Notes under the pieces: generated by a model | What the model saw: the letters and a program-made list of their open reading frames with translations, nothing else | The model's database searches: none | Told to the model about the DNA's origin: nothing | Program-made: the position numbers and the translations under genes | Shown here: positions 15,493 through 24,412 of the stretch, in pieces | Numbering within the stretch: position 1 is the stretch's first letter | Layout: the number at the start of each line of letters is the position of its first letter | Origin: NAT127 sp034717695 | GTDB lineage: Bacteria; Pseudomonadota; Gammaproteobacteria; Pseudomonadales; Porticoccaceae | Assembly (NCBI GenBank): GCA_034717695.1 | Contig: JAYELS010000071.1 | Location: 1-64,000, forward strand | Direction of reading: 5' to 3' | DNA length: 64,000 bases

Positions 15493-17742
15493 TCAAGGTA
15501 GCCCAGTTCCCACGTAAAGCAAGTTTCCCGGGTCTATCCGGGGCCGGCCGCCCGCCACCCGGGGCGCCGCCAGCGGTTCGCTGCTGACGCTGAACTCGGT
15601 GATCTCGATGGTGCCCCGGCCCTCCCCCAGGAGGTGAAACGAAAACGCCCGGCGGGCAACCGGGTTGTCGAAGGCGATTTGCAGGTCGATGGGCTGCCGG
15701 GCGGTCAGCGTCGGCAGGGGTGGGGTCAGGTGGGGCAGGTCCCGGTCGTATTCCTTGGCCTTCAGGATCAGGCGGGCGCCTTCCTTGCCGAGCGCCAGGG
15801 CGCGAATCCGCAGGGTGAGGGTGGTGCGGCTGCCCGCCGGCAGCGCCAGGTACTGGGCGCCCACCAGGCTGTCTTCCCAGTCGCTGCCGGCGGCGCCCTT
15901 GAGGTGGATGCGGGTGCGGTCGGCGAAGTCGAAGCGCTGGGTGCCGTCGCTGTCCATCAGCGAGCGGTTGAGGCGTTCCGCCTGGCGGCTGAGTCGCCGG
16001 GCGCCGGCCCCGCTGGTGGTGCCGGCGAAGGCCGCCGTGGCGGCGATAAAGTCGTCGCTCAGGTAGCGCCGGCAGTGCTGCTGGGCGTCGCATTCGGTGA
16101 GGGTGCCGCGCCCATCGTGGCGCCTCAGGCGGCCATTGGTGTGGGAGAGTATCTCCCGCCCGGTGCCGTAGTCCCGCAGCAGGGAACGGCCGGCGATCCC
16201 CGCCGGTACCGGCAGTGCCAGGTAATCGAGCACCGAGGCGGCGAGGTCGATATGGCCGTACACCCCCTCCTTGCGCCGGGGCAGTTGCGCCTGCTCTGGG
16301 GCGAGCAGCAGGTTGAAGCCCCAGGCGGAGGCGAGGCGGGCCTGGTCGAGGCCGTGGGACTCGTCGGAGGTGACGATCACCAGGGTGTCGTCCAGTACCC
16401 CCCGGGCGTCGAGGGTGTCGAGGAAGTGCCCCACCGCGTCGTCGAGGTAGGCCACCGCCGCCTTCCTGGGGTCGCCGTGGCGGGCGAGGTAATCGGCGGG
16501 AGCGGCGTAGGGCTGGTGGGTGCCCACCGTCAGCAGGGTCAGCATCCAGGGGGATGGCCCGGCCCGCAGGGTATCGATGTAATCGAGGGCGCCGGCGAAG
16601 AATCCCTTGTCGTCCATGCCCCAGGAAAAGGCCAGTTGTGGGGGATTTCGGAACCACTCAAGCCCCCGGGTGTGGTCAAAACCCATGCGCGGCATGACCC
16701 TGTCCTTGGCCATGAAGCGCAGCCCCGCGCCCTGCAGAAAGTGGGTGGCGAAGCCGTGCCGGCGCAGCTGGGCGGGGAGGCATAGCTCGCCGCGCCCGGG
16801 GTTGCTGAGCAGTTCGATGCCCTTGGGGGTGCCGGCGTCGAGCTTGTCGTAGTCACCGCACAGCATGCTGTAGAGGCCGCGGATGGTCTGGTGGTGGTGG
16901 AGCACGTAGTCGGTGGTGAGCATGCCCCGCTCGGCCCACTGGCTCAGGCGCGGCATCAGCGCTTCCCGGTAGGGGCCGCCGATGGCGGCGCGGCTGGCGG
17001 CCAGGTAGGCGCCGGGGATGCCCTCCAGGGTGACGATCAGCACGTTGCGGGCGCTGCCCGGCCGCGCCAGCAGGGGCGTGCCCCCGAGGTCGAGGGCGGT
17101 GAAGGGGCTGATGTCCACCGCGCCGCCGTCGGCTTCCCCGCCGTCGAGGGCCAGGGCGGCGGCGTTCGCCCGCGCCGCCAGCCATTTGTGGGGCAGGTTG
17201 AAATGGTGCCACTCGGGGCTGTCCAGGGGCAGGCGGTGCTGGCCGGCGGCATGGATGGCGAGCAGGGCCACCGGCAGCAACCAGGCGCGGCGCGGCAAAC
17301 CCTCGCCGGACCCGCGCCAGGCCGCCGCCAGGGCCAGCGCCAGGGCCGCGGCGAGGGCCGCCGCCAGCCACGGCAGGCTGAGGCCGCCGGCACCGGCGGA
17401 GCGGGCGACGAATTGCGGGTCGAGCAGATAGGCGAGATCCGCCGGCTCCGCCATGCGCCCCATGGCGCGGATCAGCTCGGCGCTGCCGAGGGTCATCAGC
17501 GCCCACAGGGCCATCAGCGGCAGGGTCAGCCAGGGGCGGCTGCGAAGGCGCAGGGCCAAAAGCCAGAGGGCGCCGCCGACGGCGAGGTCCGACAGGTAAC
17601 CCAGGGGGTGGGACCAGCCGAGCCAGCCCCGGGCGGCGAGGGGAATCGCCACGAACAGCAGCCCCGCCGCCAGGGCGTAAGGGGCGGGCCGGCGCAACCG
17701 GTGGAGGAATGGACGCAAGGAGGCTCCCGTGGCCAAGGGCAT
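15493..17742 (-). CDS. Membrane sulfatase-fold phosphotransferase (LTA-synthase/MdoB-like)
   Basis: A 749-residue inner-membrane protein. Four to five membrane segments occupy residues 1-200, and a periplasmic sulfatase-fold domain follows from NVLIVTLEGIPGAYL. The nucleophile region is QTIRGLYSMLCG, with Thr in the place used by lipoteichoic-acid synthase and OpgB/MdoB rather than the formylglycine Cys of true sulfatases. Later metal motifs are TVGTHQPY and TSDESHG. About 150 C-terminal residues form an extra beta-rich domain not present in minimal LtaS. It probably transfers a phosphoglycerol or related head group to a periplasmic glycan or lipid. It is divergent from an arylsulfatase gene. 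Confidence 0.8.
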   Translation of the reverse strand: MPLATGASLRPFLHRLRRPAPYALAAGLLFVAIPLAARGWLGWSHPLGYLSDLAVGGALWLLALRLRSRPWLTLPLMALWALMTLGSAELIRAMGRMAEPADLAYLLDPQFVARSAGAGGLSLPWLAAALAAALALALAAAWRGSGEGLPRRAWLLPVALLAIHAAGQHRLPLDSPEWHHFNLPHKWLAARANAAALALDGGEADGGAVDISPFTALDLGGTPLLARPGSARNVLIVTLEGIPGAYLAASRAAIGGPYREALMPRLSQWAERGMLTTDYVLHHHQTIRGLYSMLCGDYDKLDAGTPKGIELLSNPGRGELCLPAQLRRHGFATHFLQGAGLRFMAKDRVMPRMGFDHTRGLEWFRNPPQLAFSWGMDDKGFFAGALDYIDTLRAGPSPWMLTLLTVGTHQPYAAPADYLARHGDPRKAAVAYLDDAVGHFLDTLDARGVLDDTLVIVTSDESHGLDQARLASAWGFNLLLAPEQAQLPRRKEGVYGHIDLAASVLDYLALPVPAGIAGRSLLRDYGTGREILSHTNGRLRRHDGRGTLTECDAQQHCRRYLSDDFIAATAAFAGTTSGAGARRLSRQAERLNRSLMDSDGTQRFDFADRTRIHLKGAAGSDWEDSLVGAQYLALPAGSRTTLTLRIRALALGKEGARLILKAKEYDRDLPHLTPPLPTLTARQPIDLQIAFDNPVARRAFSFHLLGEGRGTIEITEFSVSSEPLAAPRVAGGRPRIDPGNLLYVGTGLP

Positions 17743-17811
17743 CGACAGTGCCCGCCGGGGCGGCGGGCCGTTGTCATGATTCTGCTACATTGGTGTGGTA
17801 GGCGCCAGCGT

Positions 17812-17840
17812 CCGCTGTGGCAACCCTGTTGCCACAGTGG
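17812..17840. promoter_or_regulatory. Palindrome in the divergent sulfatase intergenic region
   Basis: A 13-bp stem (one G-T pair) around the core CTGTGGCAAC / GTTGCCACAG with a 3-bp centre. It is too G+C-poor in flanking T-runs to be a terminator and lies between two divergent genes, so an operator site is plausible. Confidence 0.4.
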
Positions 17841-17865
17841 CGGTGATCCCGCGGGAAGCTTGCCG

Positions 17866-17900
17866 GCCGGCGCCGGGGGGAGGGCGCCCATGGCGCCGGC
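17866..17900. promoter_or_regulatory. Second inverted repeat in the same intergenic region
   Basis: GCCGGCGCC at 17866-17874 and GGCGCCGGC at 17892-17900 are perfect complements, separated by 17 bp. It may be a leader hairpin of the arylsulfatase mRNA or part of an operator. Confidence 0.3.
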
Positions 17901-18012
17901 TTGCCGCGCTCCGTATTGCCCGCCACAATCACCCTCGACCGGGGTTTTAGCCTGCCGGGCGGTCGCCGCGGCTTGCAACCCGACAACAGCCATAACGATA
18001 ACGGTGATCCCC

Positions 18013-19659
18013 ATGCCTATTGCCCTGGCTGCCTGGCGGCGCCTTGCCGTCCTCGCCTGCCTGCTGGCGGCCATGCCCGCTGCTGGCGCGCAAGCCAAGG
18101 TCCAGCCCGATATCCTGCTGATCGTGGCGGATGATCTCGGCTACTCCGACATCGGCGCCTTTGGCGCGGAGATCGCCACCCCCAATCTCGATCGCCTCGC
18201 CGAGGGCGGGGTGCGCCTCGCCAATTTCCACGCCGCGCCCACCTGCTCGCCGACCCGCGCCATGCTGCTCTCCGGCACCGACAACCACACTGCCGGGGTC
18301 GGGGCCATGGCGGAGGCGGCGCGCCCCGAACTCGCCGGTCGCTACGGCTACGAGGGCAGGATCAGCGAGCGGGTGGCGACCCTTGCCGAACGCCTCGGCG
18401 CCGCCGGCTACACCAGCATCATGGCGGGCAAGTGGCACTTGGGGATGACCCCGGAGAGCCTGCCCTCGGCGCGGGGGTTCGACCGCAGCTTCGCCCTCCT
18501 CCAGGGGGGTCACAACCACGTTGGCCACGGGGGCTTCGGCGCGACCCTCAAGGGCCACATGGGCGTCGACTACCTGGATGATGGCAGGCCGGTCACCGTG
18601 GCGGATGACTTTTTCTCGTCCGACGCCTTCACCGACAGGCTGATGGAAAAGATCGACCAGGTGGCGGCGGACAGGCCGATTTTCGCCTTCCTGTCCTTCA
18701 CCGCCCCCCATTCGCCGCTGCAGGCGCCCAGCGCGTTCATCGACAAGTACCGGGGCAACTACGACGGCGGCTGGGCGCGGCTGCGGGACGACCGTATCGC
18801 GCGGATGAAGACCCTCGGACTGATGGATGACAGGGCGTTCGCCGGCCCTCTGGCGCCGGATGCCGCCAGCTGGGAGCAACTGAACAGCGAGCAGCGGCGC
18901 AGGGCGGCCCGCGCCATGGAGGTCTACGCCGCCATGGTGGACAACATGGACTGGAACATCGGCCGCCTGCTCGACCACCTCGAGGCCAGCGGCCGGGGCC
19001 GCGACACCCTGGTGCTGTTCCTCTCCGACAACGGCCCCGCCGGCCAGGTGGCGGAGGATTACATGGTGGTGCCGAGCGTGCGGGAGCGGCTCGAGGGGGC
19101 CGACAACAGTCTCGACAACCTGGGGGCGGGGGAGTCCTATGTGTTTTACGGCCCCCACTGGGCGGCCGCCGGCTCGGCGCCGTTTCGCCTCACCAAGGGG
19201 GCGGTGACCGAGGGCGGCACCCGGGTGCCGGCCATCATTGCCGGGGCCGGCATCGAGCGGCGCGGCGCCATCGGCCATGCCTACGGCACGGTGATGGATG
19301 TGGTGCCCACGGTGCTGGAGCTGGCGGGGGTGCCCCTGACCGACGAGGTGGACGGCCGCGCCGTGGCGCCGGTGACGGGGCGCTCCATGGTTGCCCACCT
19401 GCGGGGGCAGGCGGCGCGGGTGCACCCCGAGGATGCCGCCATCGTCTACGAGCTCCACGGCCAGCGCTCGGTGGTGCGGGGCGACTGGAAGCTGCTGTGG
19501 ATGCCCGCGCCCCTGGGTACCGGGGCCTGGCAGCTGTTCAATCTGGCGGAGGACCCCGGCGAGCACCGCGATCTGGCCGCGGAACTGCCGGATATCCGGG
19601 ATCGGCTGATCGCCGATTGGCAGGCCTATGTGGCCAGGGCCCAGGTGTTGGTGAACTGA
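18013..19659 (+). CDS. Secreted arylsulfatase (formylglycine type)
   Basis: A 548-residue sulfatase with a signal peptide (ending AAGAQA). Motifs in order: ILLIVADDLGYSD (metal-binding Asp pair), CSPTR (C-x-P-x-R; the Cys is the residue converted to formylglycine), GKWHLG, and FLSDNGP. It should hydrolyse sulfate esters in the periplasm, typical of bacteria feeding on algal or sulfated organic matter. No formylglycine-generating enzyme or anSME gene is in the window, so maturation must come from elsewhere. I chose the ATG at 18013 because it begins the signal peptide; the frame is open far upstream but that stretch lies inside the divergent gene. Confidence 0.92.
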   Translation: MPIALAAWRRLAVLACLLAAMPAAGAQAKVQPDILLIVADDLGYSDIGAFGAEIATPNLDRLAEGGVRLANFHAAPTCSPTRAMLLSGTDNHTAGVGAMAEAARPELAGRYGYEGRISERVATLAERLGAAGYTSIMAGKWHLGMTPESLPSARGFDRSFALLQGGHNHVGHGGFGATLKGHMGVDYLDDGRPVTVADDFFSSDAFTDRLMEKIDQVAADRPIFAFLSFTAPHSPLQAPSAFIDKYRGNYDGGWARLRDDRIARMKTLGLMDDRAFAGPLAPDAASWEQLNSEQRRRAARAMEVYAAMVDNMDWNIGRLLDHLEASGRGRDTLVLFLSDNGPAGQVAEDYMVVPSVRERLEGADNSLDNLGAGESYVFYGPHWAAAGSAPFRLTKGAVTEGGTRVPAIIAGAGIERRGAIGHAYGTVMDVVPTVLELAGVPLTDEVDGRAVAPVTGRSMVAHLRGQAARVHPEDAAIVYELHGQRSVVRGDWKLLWMPAPLGTGAWQLFNLAEDPGEHRDLAAELPDIRDRLIADWQAYVARAQVLVN

Positions 19660-19680
19660 TCCGGGCCGCTCCCGCCGGGA

Positions 19681-20184
19681 TTATTTGTAGGGGTCCACCG
19701 GCAGTTTGGCGGCATCCACCACGCCGATCTGGATCAGCATCGACAGCACGTCGGCGATGCTGAAGATACGGATGATCTTGCCATCCTTGAAGGTCACGGT
19801 GGAAAACCATTCGACGTTGATCGGGTTGCCGCTGGGGGCGATGCCCATGTAGTTGCCGCCGGTGTGCAGGCCGGTGTGGTGGCAGTACACCCAGATCTCG
19901 TCGTCGCCGATGCCGGTGGCGTTGAGTGTCCGGTCGTGGGACGGCGGGAAGCGCTTGTACAGCTCCTCCGGGGAGGTCTTCCACTGTTTGTAGGTGCCGA
20001 GGTCCGGGCGGCTGGGGTTGCCGTAGGTCATGTCGGGGTGGAAGAAGGCGTCCATCTCGGCGCCGAACTTGCCGGCGTTGAGGGTGTCCTGCAGGCGCAT
20101 CCAGGTGCGCAGGTTGTCCTTCTGGCGGGGCGTGAGGTGGCTGAGGGTGTCGATGTCCACGTGGCCTTGCACGGTGATGGTCAT
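19681..20184 (-). CDS. NTF2-like (SnoaL/ester-cyclase-type) protein
   Basis: A 167-residue cone-fold protein of the SnoaL/NTF2 superfamily. It has the long N-terminal helices (ARQKDNLRTW-like and FGAEMDAFFHPDMTYG), the central acidic turn and the C-terminal strands VEWFSTVTFKDGKIIRIFSIAD. The family covers small-molecule isomerases, cyclases and hydrolases as well as proteins without activity. GCGAGGAAA precedes the ATG. It is divergent from the MDR dehydrogenase across 232 bp, and a second NTF2-like gene lies beyond that; their substrate may be shared, but this is a guess. Confidence 0.8.
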   Translation of the reverse strand: MTITVQGHVDIDTLSHLTPRQKDNLRTWMRLQDTLNAGKFGAEMDAFFHPDMTYGNPSRPDLGTYKQWKTSPEELYKRFPPSHDRTLNATGIGDDEIWVYCHHTGLHTGGNYMGIAPSGNPINVEWFSTVTFKDGKIIRIFSIADVLSMLIQIGVVDAAKLPVDPYK

Positions 20185-20416
20185 GGTGTTTCCTCGCTGT
20201 TATGGATTGGTTATCAGTCCGGGGGCAAGGGGACACTCGAGGGCCTTGGAGTACATCCCGTCGGCGGCAGTATTGGAAAATACCCGTCGTGATTGCAACA
20301 CAGAGGGCGATCGGTGGGCCGGCCAAAACCCTTACACTGGTCCCGTTCCCGTTGCCCTGACGGTCCCGATAGCCATAACGTTAAATGAACCGGGCCACAC
20401 CCGGAGGAGATAACCC

Positions 20417-21433
20417 ATGCAACTGGTCAATATCCACGGCGCCAACGACGTCCGGGTGGACGAGGTGGCAAGGCCCGCCGTCGGCCCCGGCGACGTGCTG
20501 CTCAAGGTCAACGCCTGCGGTATCTGCGGCAGCGATCTCACCTTTGCCCGCTACGGGGTGCGCCGCGCCGATGGCGGCGACTGGCCCCTGGGGCACGAGG
20601 CGGTGGGCACGGTGATCGACGCGGGAACTGAGGTGGAGGGGCTTCCCCCGGGCAGCCAGGTGCTGATCAATCCCATGGGGGCGATGGACAACATCATCGG
20701 CAACGGGGGCTCCGAGGGGGCGTTCGCCGACTACCTGCTGGTGCGGGGTGCCAAACGGGGCCAGCACCTGCTGCCCGTGCCGGCGGGACTCGCCCCGGAG
20801 ATCGCCGCCCTGGCCGAACCCCTGGCCGTGGCGCTCCACGGGGTCAACCAGGCGAACCTTCAGCCCGGCGAGAAGGTGGTGGTGTACGGCGCCGGGCCCA
20901 TCGGCCTCGGCGCGGTGTTCTGGCTCAAACGTCGCGGCGTGAAGGATATCGTCTCGGTGGATCTCTCCGATGCCCGCCTGGAGCGCGCCCGTGCCCTCGG
21001 GGCGGATTACACCGTCAACCCCGGTGGGCGCAAGCTGCGGGAGGCGCTGATCGAATGCCATGGCACCGCCGGGGAGATGTTCGGGGAGCCCACCGTCGCC
21101 ACCGATGTGTTCATGGACATGGCCGGCGCCCCGGTGCTGCTGGAGCAGACCATCGCCATGGGCAAGTACCGAAGCCGCATCGTGCTCACCGCCGTCTACC
21201 ACGAGCCGGTGGCCCTCAACCTCGAGGGCCTGCTGATCCGCGAGATGACTTTTTGGACCGCCGTGGGCTACCCCACCGAACTGGGGGAGGCCCTGGACAC
21301 CCTGGGCCGCATCGACCCGGCGGAGATCGCCCCCTACACCAGCCACCGCTTTGACTTCAGGGATTTCCCCAAGGCCTTCGAGACCGCCATGGATCGCAAC
21401 AGCGGCAAGGTGATGGTGGTGATGGGGGGCTGA
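20417..21433 (+). CDS. Zinc-dependent alcohol dehydrogenase (MDR superfamily)
   Basis: A 338-residue medium-chain dehydrogenase. Catalytic zinc ligands C34 and H60-E61 are present (CGICGSD, GHEAVG), and the Rossmann motif is VVYGAGPIGLGA. The four-cysteine structural zinc lobe of classical MDRs is missing: no Cys occurs between about 62 and 125. GGAGGAG precedes the ATG. Sorbitol/threonine-dehydrogenase-like MDRs oxidise secondary alcohols with NAD(P). It stands alone as a transcription unit followed by a large inverted repeat. Confidence 0.88.
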   Translation: MQLVNIHGANDVRVDEVARPAVGPGDVLLKVNACGICGSDLTFARYGVRRADGGDWPLGHEAVGTVIDAGTEVEGLPPGSQVLINPMGAMDNIIGNGGSEGAFADYLLVRGAKRGQHLLPVPAGLAPEIAALAEPLAVALHGVNQANLQPGEKVVVYGAGPIGLGAVFWLKRRGVKDIVSVDLSDARLERARALGADYTVNPGGRKLREALIECHGTAGEMFGEPTVATDVFMDMAGAPVLLEQTIAMGKYRSRIVLTAVYHEPVALNLEGLLIREMTFWTAVGYPTELGEALDTLGRIDPAEIAPYTSHRFDFRDFPKAFETAMDRNSGKVMVVMGG

Positions 21434-21473
21434 CCGGAATGACACGGGCTTAGGCCGCATGCCATTGTGATGT

Positions 21474-21579
21474 CGCTGCCCGGGCCCTGCCCTTCGAGAC
21501 CGTCGGCGCCAGGGATGGCGCCGTCGAGCCTCCAGGGACGGATGTACGGTGTGTCTCGAAGGGCAGGGCCCGGGCAGCG
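21474..21579. repeat. 27-bp perfect inverted repeat with nested hairpin
   Basis: The arms 21474-21500 and 21553-21579 are perfectly complementary over 27 bp; they contain GCCCTGCCCTTCGAGAC and its reverse complement. The 52-bp centre holds a second hairpin (CGGCGCC ... GGCGCCG). The element fills most of the space between the MDR and NTF2-like genes. Its shape resembles dispersed intergenic palindromes or a small MITE. A further short hairpin (GTGCC ATTC GGCAC) follows near 21611. Confidence 0.85.
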
Positions 21580-21722
21580 GCCGGATGACAGCGCGATTCG
21601 TTGAGCATGTGCCATTCGGCACTGACCCGGGGACGGGCGCGGTTGACAGGGCCGGGCAATTGGGAAAAAGTGCCTCCACCCATAACCATAAGCCATTCGC
21701 CCTTGCGGCCCCGGAGCACGCC

Positions 21723-22133
21723 ATGTCCACCGAACGCAACAAAGCCGTCGTGCGCCAGCTGCTGGCGGACATTTCCGCGTGGAATTTCGCCGGCATCGAT
21801 GCGGCCCTCGCCGATGACGCCAGCTGGTGGGTGGCGGGCAACCTGCCCGCCTCCGGCACCTTCGGCAAGGCGCAGCTGATCGGGCTGATGGGGCAGATGC
21901 GGGACACCCTGATGCCCGCCGGGCTCAACATCCGCCTCGATCACCTGGTCGCCGAGGGCGACTTCGTGGCCGCCGAGGGGCACTCCGACACCCGCTTTGC
22001 CAACGGCACCCCCTACGCCAATCGCTACCACTGGATGTTCGAACTGCGGGACGGCAAGGTGCTGCGGGCCCGGGAGTACCTCGACACCCAGCTGATGAAG
22101 GAAGCCGGCGAAGCCGCCATGGGGAGCGCCTGA
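21723..22133 (+). CDS. NTF2-like (SnoaL-type) protein
   Basis: A 136-residue cone-fold protein with the SnoaL pattern: NKAVVRQLLADISAWNF, then DDASWWVAGNLPASG, and closing strands HWMFELRDGKVLRAREYLDTQ. The last segment (W-M-F-E-L-R-D-G-K-V-x-R-x-R-E-Y-x-D) is a common signature of small-molecule isomerase-like members. The start at 21723 gives the normal length. A TTGACA box lies at 21643 but its -10 partner is weak. The molybdenum enzyme gene begins 9 bp downstream, so the two are probably co-transcribed. Confidence 0.8.
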   Translation: MSTERNKAVVRQLLADISAWNFAGIDAALADDASWWVAGNLPASGTFGKAQLIGLMGQMRDTLMPAGLNIRLDHLVAEGDFVAAEGHSDTRFANGTPYANRYHWMFELRDGKVLRAREYLDTQLMKEAGEAAMGSA

Positions 22134-22142
22134 GCCCCCGCC

Positions 22143-24383
22143 ATGACCGCCATCACCGCGACCCGCATCTGCCCCTTCTGCGAATCCAGCTGTGGCCTCA
22201 AAGTCACCGCCGACCCCGCCAGCGGCGAGATCCTCGATATCCGTGGCGACCCGGATCACCCGGCGAGTCGCGGCTTCCTGTGCGCCAAGTCCCAGGGCCT
22301 CAGGGGCTTGCGGGAGGACCCCGACCGCCTGACCCGCCCCCTGCTGCGGCGCGGCGAGGACTTCGTCGAAATCGGCTGGGACGAGGCGCTGGACCGGGCC
22401 GCCGCCGGGCTCAACCGCATCCGCGAGCGGGACGGCATCGCCGGCCTTGGCATCTACCTCGGCAACCCGGGGGCCCACAACGCCGGGGTGATGCTGGGCA
22501 TGCCGGCATTGCTCGGCGCCCTGCCGGCGCTGATGGTGTCGGCGGCGTCCATCGACTCCTTCCCGCGCTTTCTGGCGAGCCTTTTGATGTACGGCAACCA
22601 GGCGCGGATTCCGATGCCGGATGTGGAGCGCACCGACTTTTTCCTGATGTTCGGGGCCAACCCGCTGGTGTCCAACGGCAGCATGATGGGGGCGCCGGAC
22701 ATGCCCCGCCGCCTCAAGGCCCTCGGGGCCCGGGGTGGCCAGCTGGTGGTGGTGGACCCGCGCCGCACCGAGACCGCCGCCATGGCCGATCGCCACCTGG
22801 CGCCGCGCCCCGGCAGCGATGCCCTGCTGTTGCTGGCCATGATCCAGGTGCTGTTTGCCGAGGGGCTGGCGCGGCCCGGCCGCCTGGCGGCCTTCCTGCG
22901 GGGCCGCGAGCAGCTCGAACGGTTGGCGGCGGACTACCCCCCCGAGCGGGTGGCGGCCCCCACCGGCATCGACGCCGATGCCATCCGCCAGCTGGCCCGG
23001 GATTTCGCCAGCGCCCCCAGCGCCGTGGCCTACGGCCGGGTGGGGGCCTGCTGCCAGCGTTTTGGCAGCCTGGCGATCTGGCTGATCGACTGCCTCAACG
23101 TGCTCACCGGCAACCTGGATCGGGCCGGCGGCGCCCTGTTCCCGGCTCCGGCGGTGCCCGGTTATTTGATGGACCTGCGCTGCGACGAGCACGGCGCCCC
23201 CTATGGCCGCTTGCGCTCCCGGGTGTCCGCTACCCCGGCCATCGGCGTCAGCTTTCCCACCCAGGTGCTGTGGGAGGAAATCGAGACCCCGGGTGAGGGC
23301 CAGATCCGCGGCCTGCTCACCGTCGCCGGCAACCCGGCCCTCTCCAATGCCAACGCCGGGCGGGTGATGGCGGCCCTGGACAAGCTGGAATTCATGGTGT
23401 CGGTGGATTACTACCTGAACGAGACCAGTCGCCATGCCGACATCATTCTGCCCCCCATGGATCACCTCAAGCGCCCGGAGATGACCCTCATCTACAACGA
23501 GTGGATGGTGGAGAACAGCCTCAGCCACTCCCCGGCCCTGCTGCCCCGGGGCGAGGACGAATACGCCGACTGGGACATCCTCACCGCCCTGGCGGCGCGG
23601 CTCGCCGGGCTTCGGCGGGACGAATTCCTCCGCCGCCACGCCCAGGGCTTCGTCGACCATATCGCGCCCCTGCTGCCCCGCCGGCCGGCGGGCATGGGGG
23701 TGAATGAGATGCTCGCCGCCAGCGGGCACCACCAGGAGGTGGAGCAACTGTACGACCTGCTGCTGCGCTGCGGCCCCGAGGGGGACGGCTACGGCACCGT
23801 GCCCGGGGGCATCTCCCTCGATCTGCTCAAGGCCAACCCCTCCGGCATCAGCCTCGGCCCGGTGCGGGGCGAGCGCCTGCCCGGGGCCCTCGCCACCCCG
23901 GACAGGTGCATCGACCTGGCGCCGCCGGCGCTGGTGGCGGACCTCCCCGCCCTGGAGGAGGCGGTGGCCGGCGGCCGTTTCCACCCCGACCAGTTCCTCC
24001 TGATCAATCGCCGCCACCCCCGCTCCAACAACTCCTGGATGCACAACCTCCACGCCCTGGTGAAGGGGCCGGAGCGCTGCCTGGCGTGGATCCATCCCCT
24101 GGACGCCGCCGAACTGGGGGTGGAGGACGGCGACCGGGTGCGGATTCGCTCCCGGGTCGGGGAGATCGACATCGCCGTGCAGCTCAACGACGCCATGGCC
24201 CGCCGGGTGGTGAGCGTGCCCCACGGCTGGAGTCACGGCGATGCCCGGGTGCGCCAGCGCCTGGCCCAGGGCCGGTCGGGGGCCAATGTGAACCTGCTGA
24301 GCGATGACGCCGACTGCGACCGCCCCAGCGGCAACGCCGCCTTCAACGGCGTGCCGGTGTCGGTGCAAGCCCTAATCCGCTAG
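22143..24383 (+). CDS. Molybdopterin-dependent oxidoreductase with one 4Fe-4S cluster
   Basis: A 746-residue member of the DMSO-reductase superfamily (bis-MGD type). The N-terminal cluster ligands are C10, C13, C17 and C47 (CPFCESSC, then GFLC). Later signatures include ADIILPPMDH and a C-terminal domain with NNSWMHN and VSVPHGWSHG. There is no Tat signal, so it is cytoplasmic. The residue that would bind molybdenum as Cys or SeCys is not obvious, so formate dehydrogenase activity is not shown. No electron-transfer subunit is adjacent; such stand-alone enzymes are common in actinobacteria and marine proteobacteria with unknown substrates. Confidence 0.85.
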   Translation: MTAITATRICPFCESSCGLKVTADPASGEILDIRGDPDHPASRGFLCAKSQGLRGLREDPDRLTRPLLRRGEDFVEIGWDEALDRAAAGLNRIRERDGIAGLGIYLGNPGAHNAGVMLGMPALLGALPALMVSAASIDSFPRFLASLLMYGNQARIPMPDVERTDFFLMFGANPLVSNGSMMGAPDMPRRLKALGARGGQLVVVDPRRTETAAMADRHLAPRPGSDALLLLAMIQVLFAEGLARPGRLAAFLRGREQLERLAADYPPERVAAPTGIDADAIRQLARDFASAPSAVAYGRVGACCQRFGSLAIWLIDCLNVLTGNLDRAGGALFPAPAVPGYLMDLRCDEHGAPYGRLRSRVSATPAIGVSFPTQVLWEEIETPGEGQIRGLLTVAGNPALSNANAGRVMAALDKLEFMVSVDYYLNETSRHADIILPPMDHLKRPEMTLIYNEWMVENSLSHSPALLPRGEDEYADWDILTALAARLAGLRRDEFLRRHAQGFVDHIAPLLPRRPAGMGVNEMLAASGHHQEVEQLYDLLLRCGPEGDGYGTVPGGISLDLLKANPSGISLGPVRGERLPGALATPDRCIDLAPPALVADLPALEEAVAGGRFHPDQFLLINRRHPRSNNSWMHNLHALVKGPERCLAWIHPLDAAELGVEDGDRVRIRSRVGEIDIAVQLNDAMARRVVSVPHGWSHGDARVRQRLAQGRSGANVNLLSDDADCDRPSGNAAFNGVPVSVQALIR

Positions 24384-24412
24384 GCTTGGCGGCACCGATA
24401 CCGGGAGCCCCC

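Noticed and set aside
21450..24368. Long reverse open frame opposite the molybdenum enzyme
   Set aside because: Same reason: repetitive G/A/H/Q composition typical of antisense frames in GC-rich DNA.
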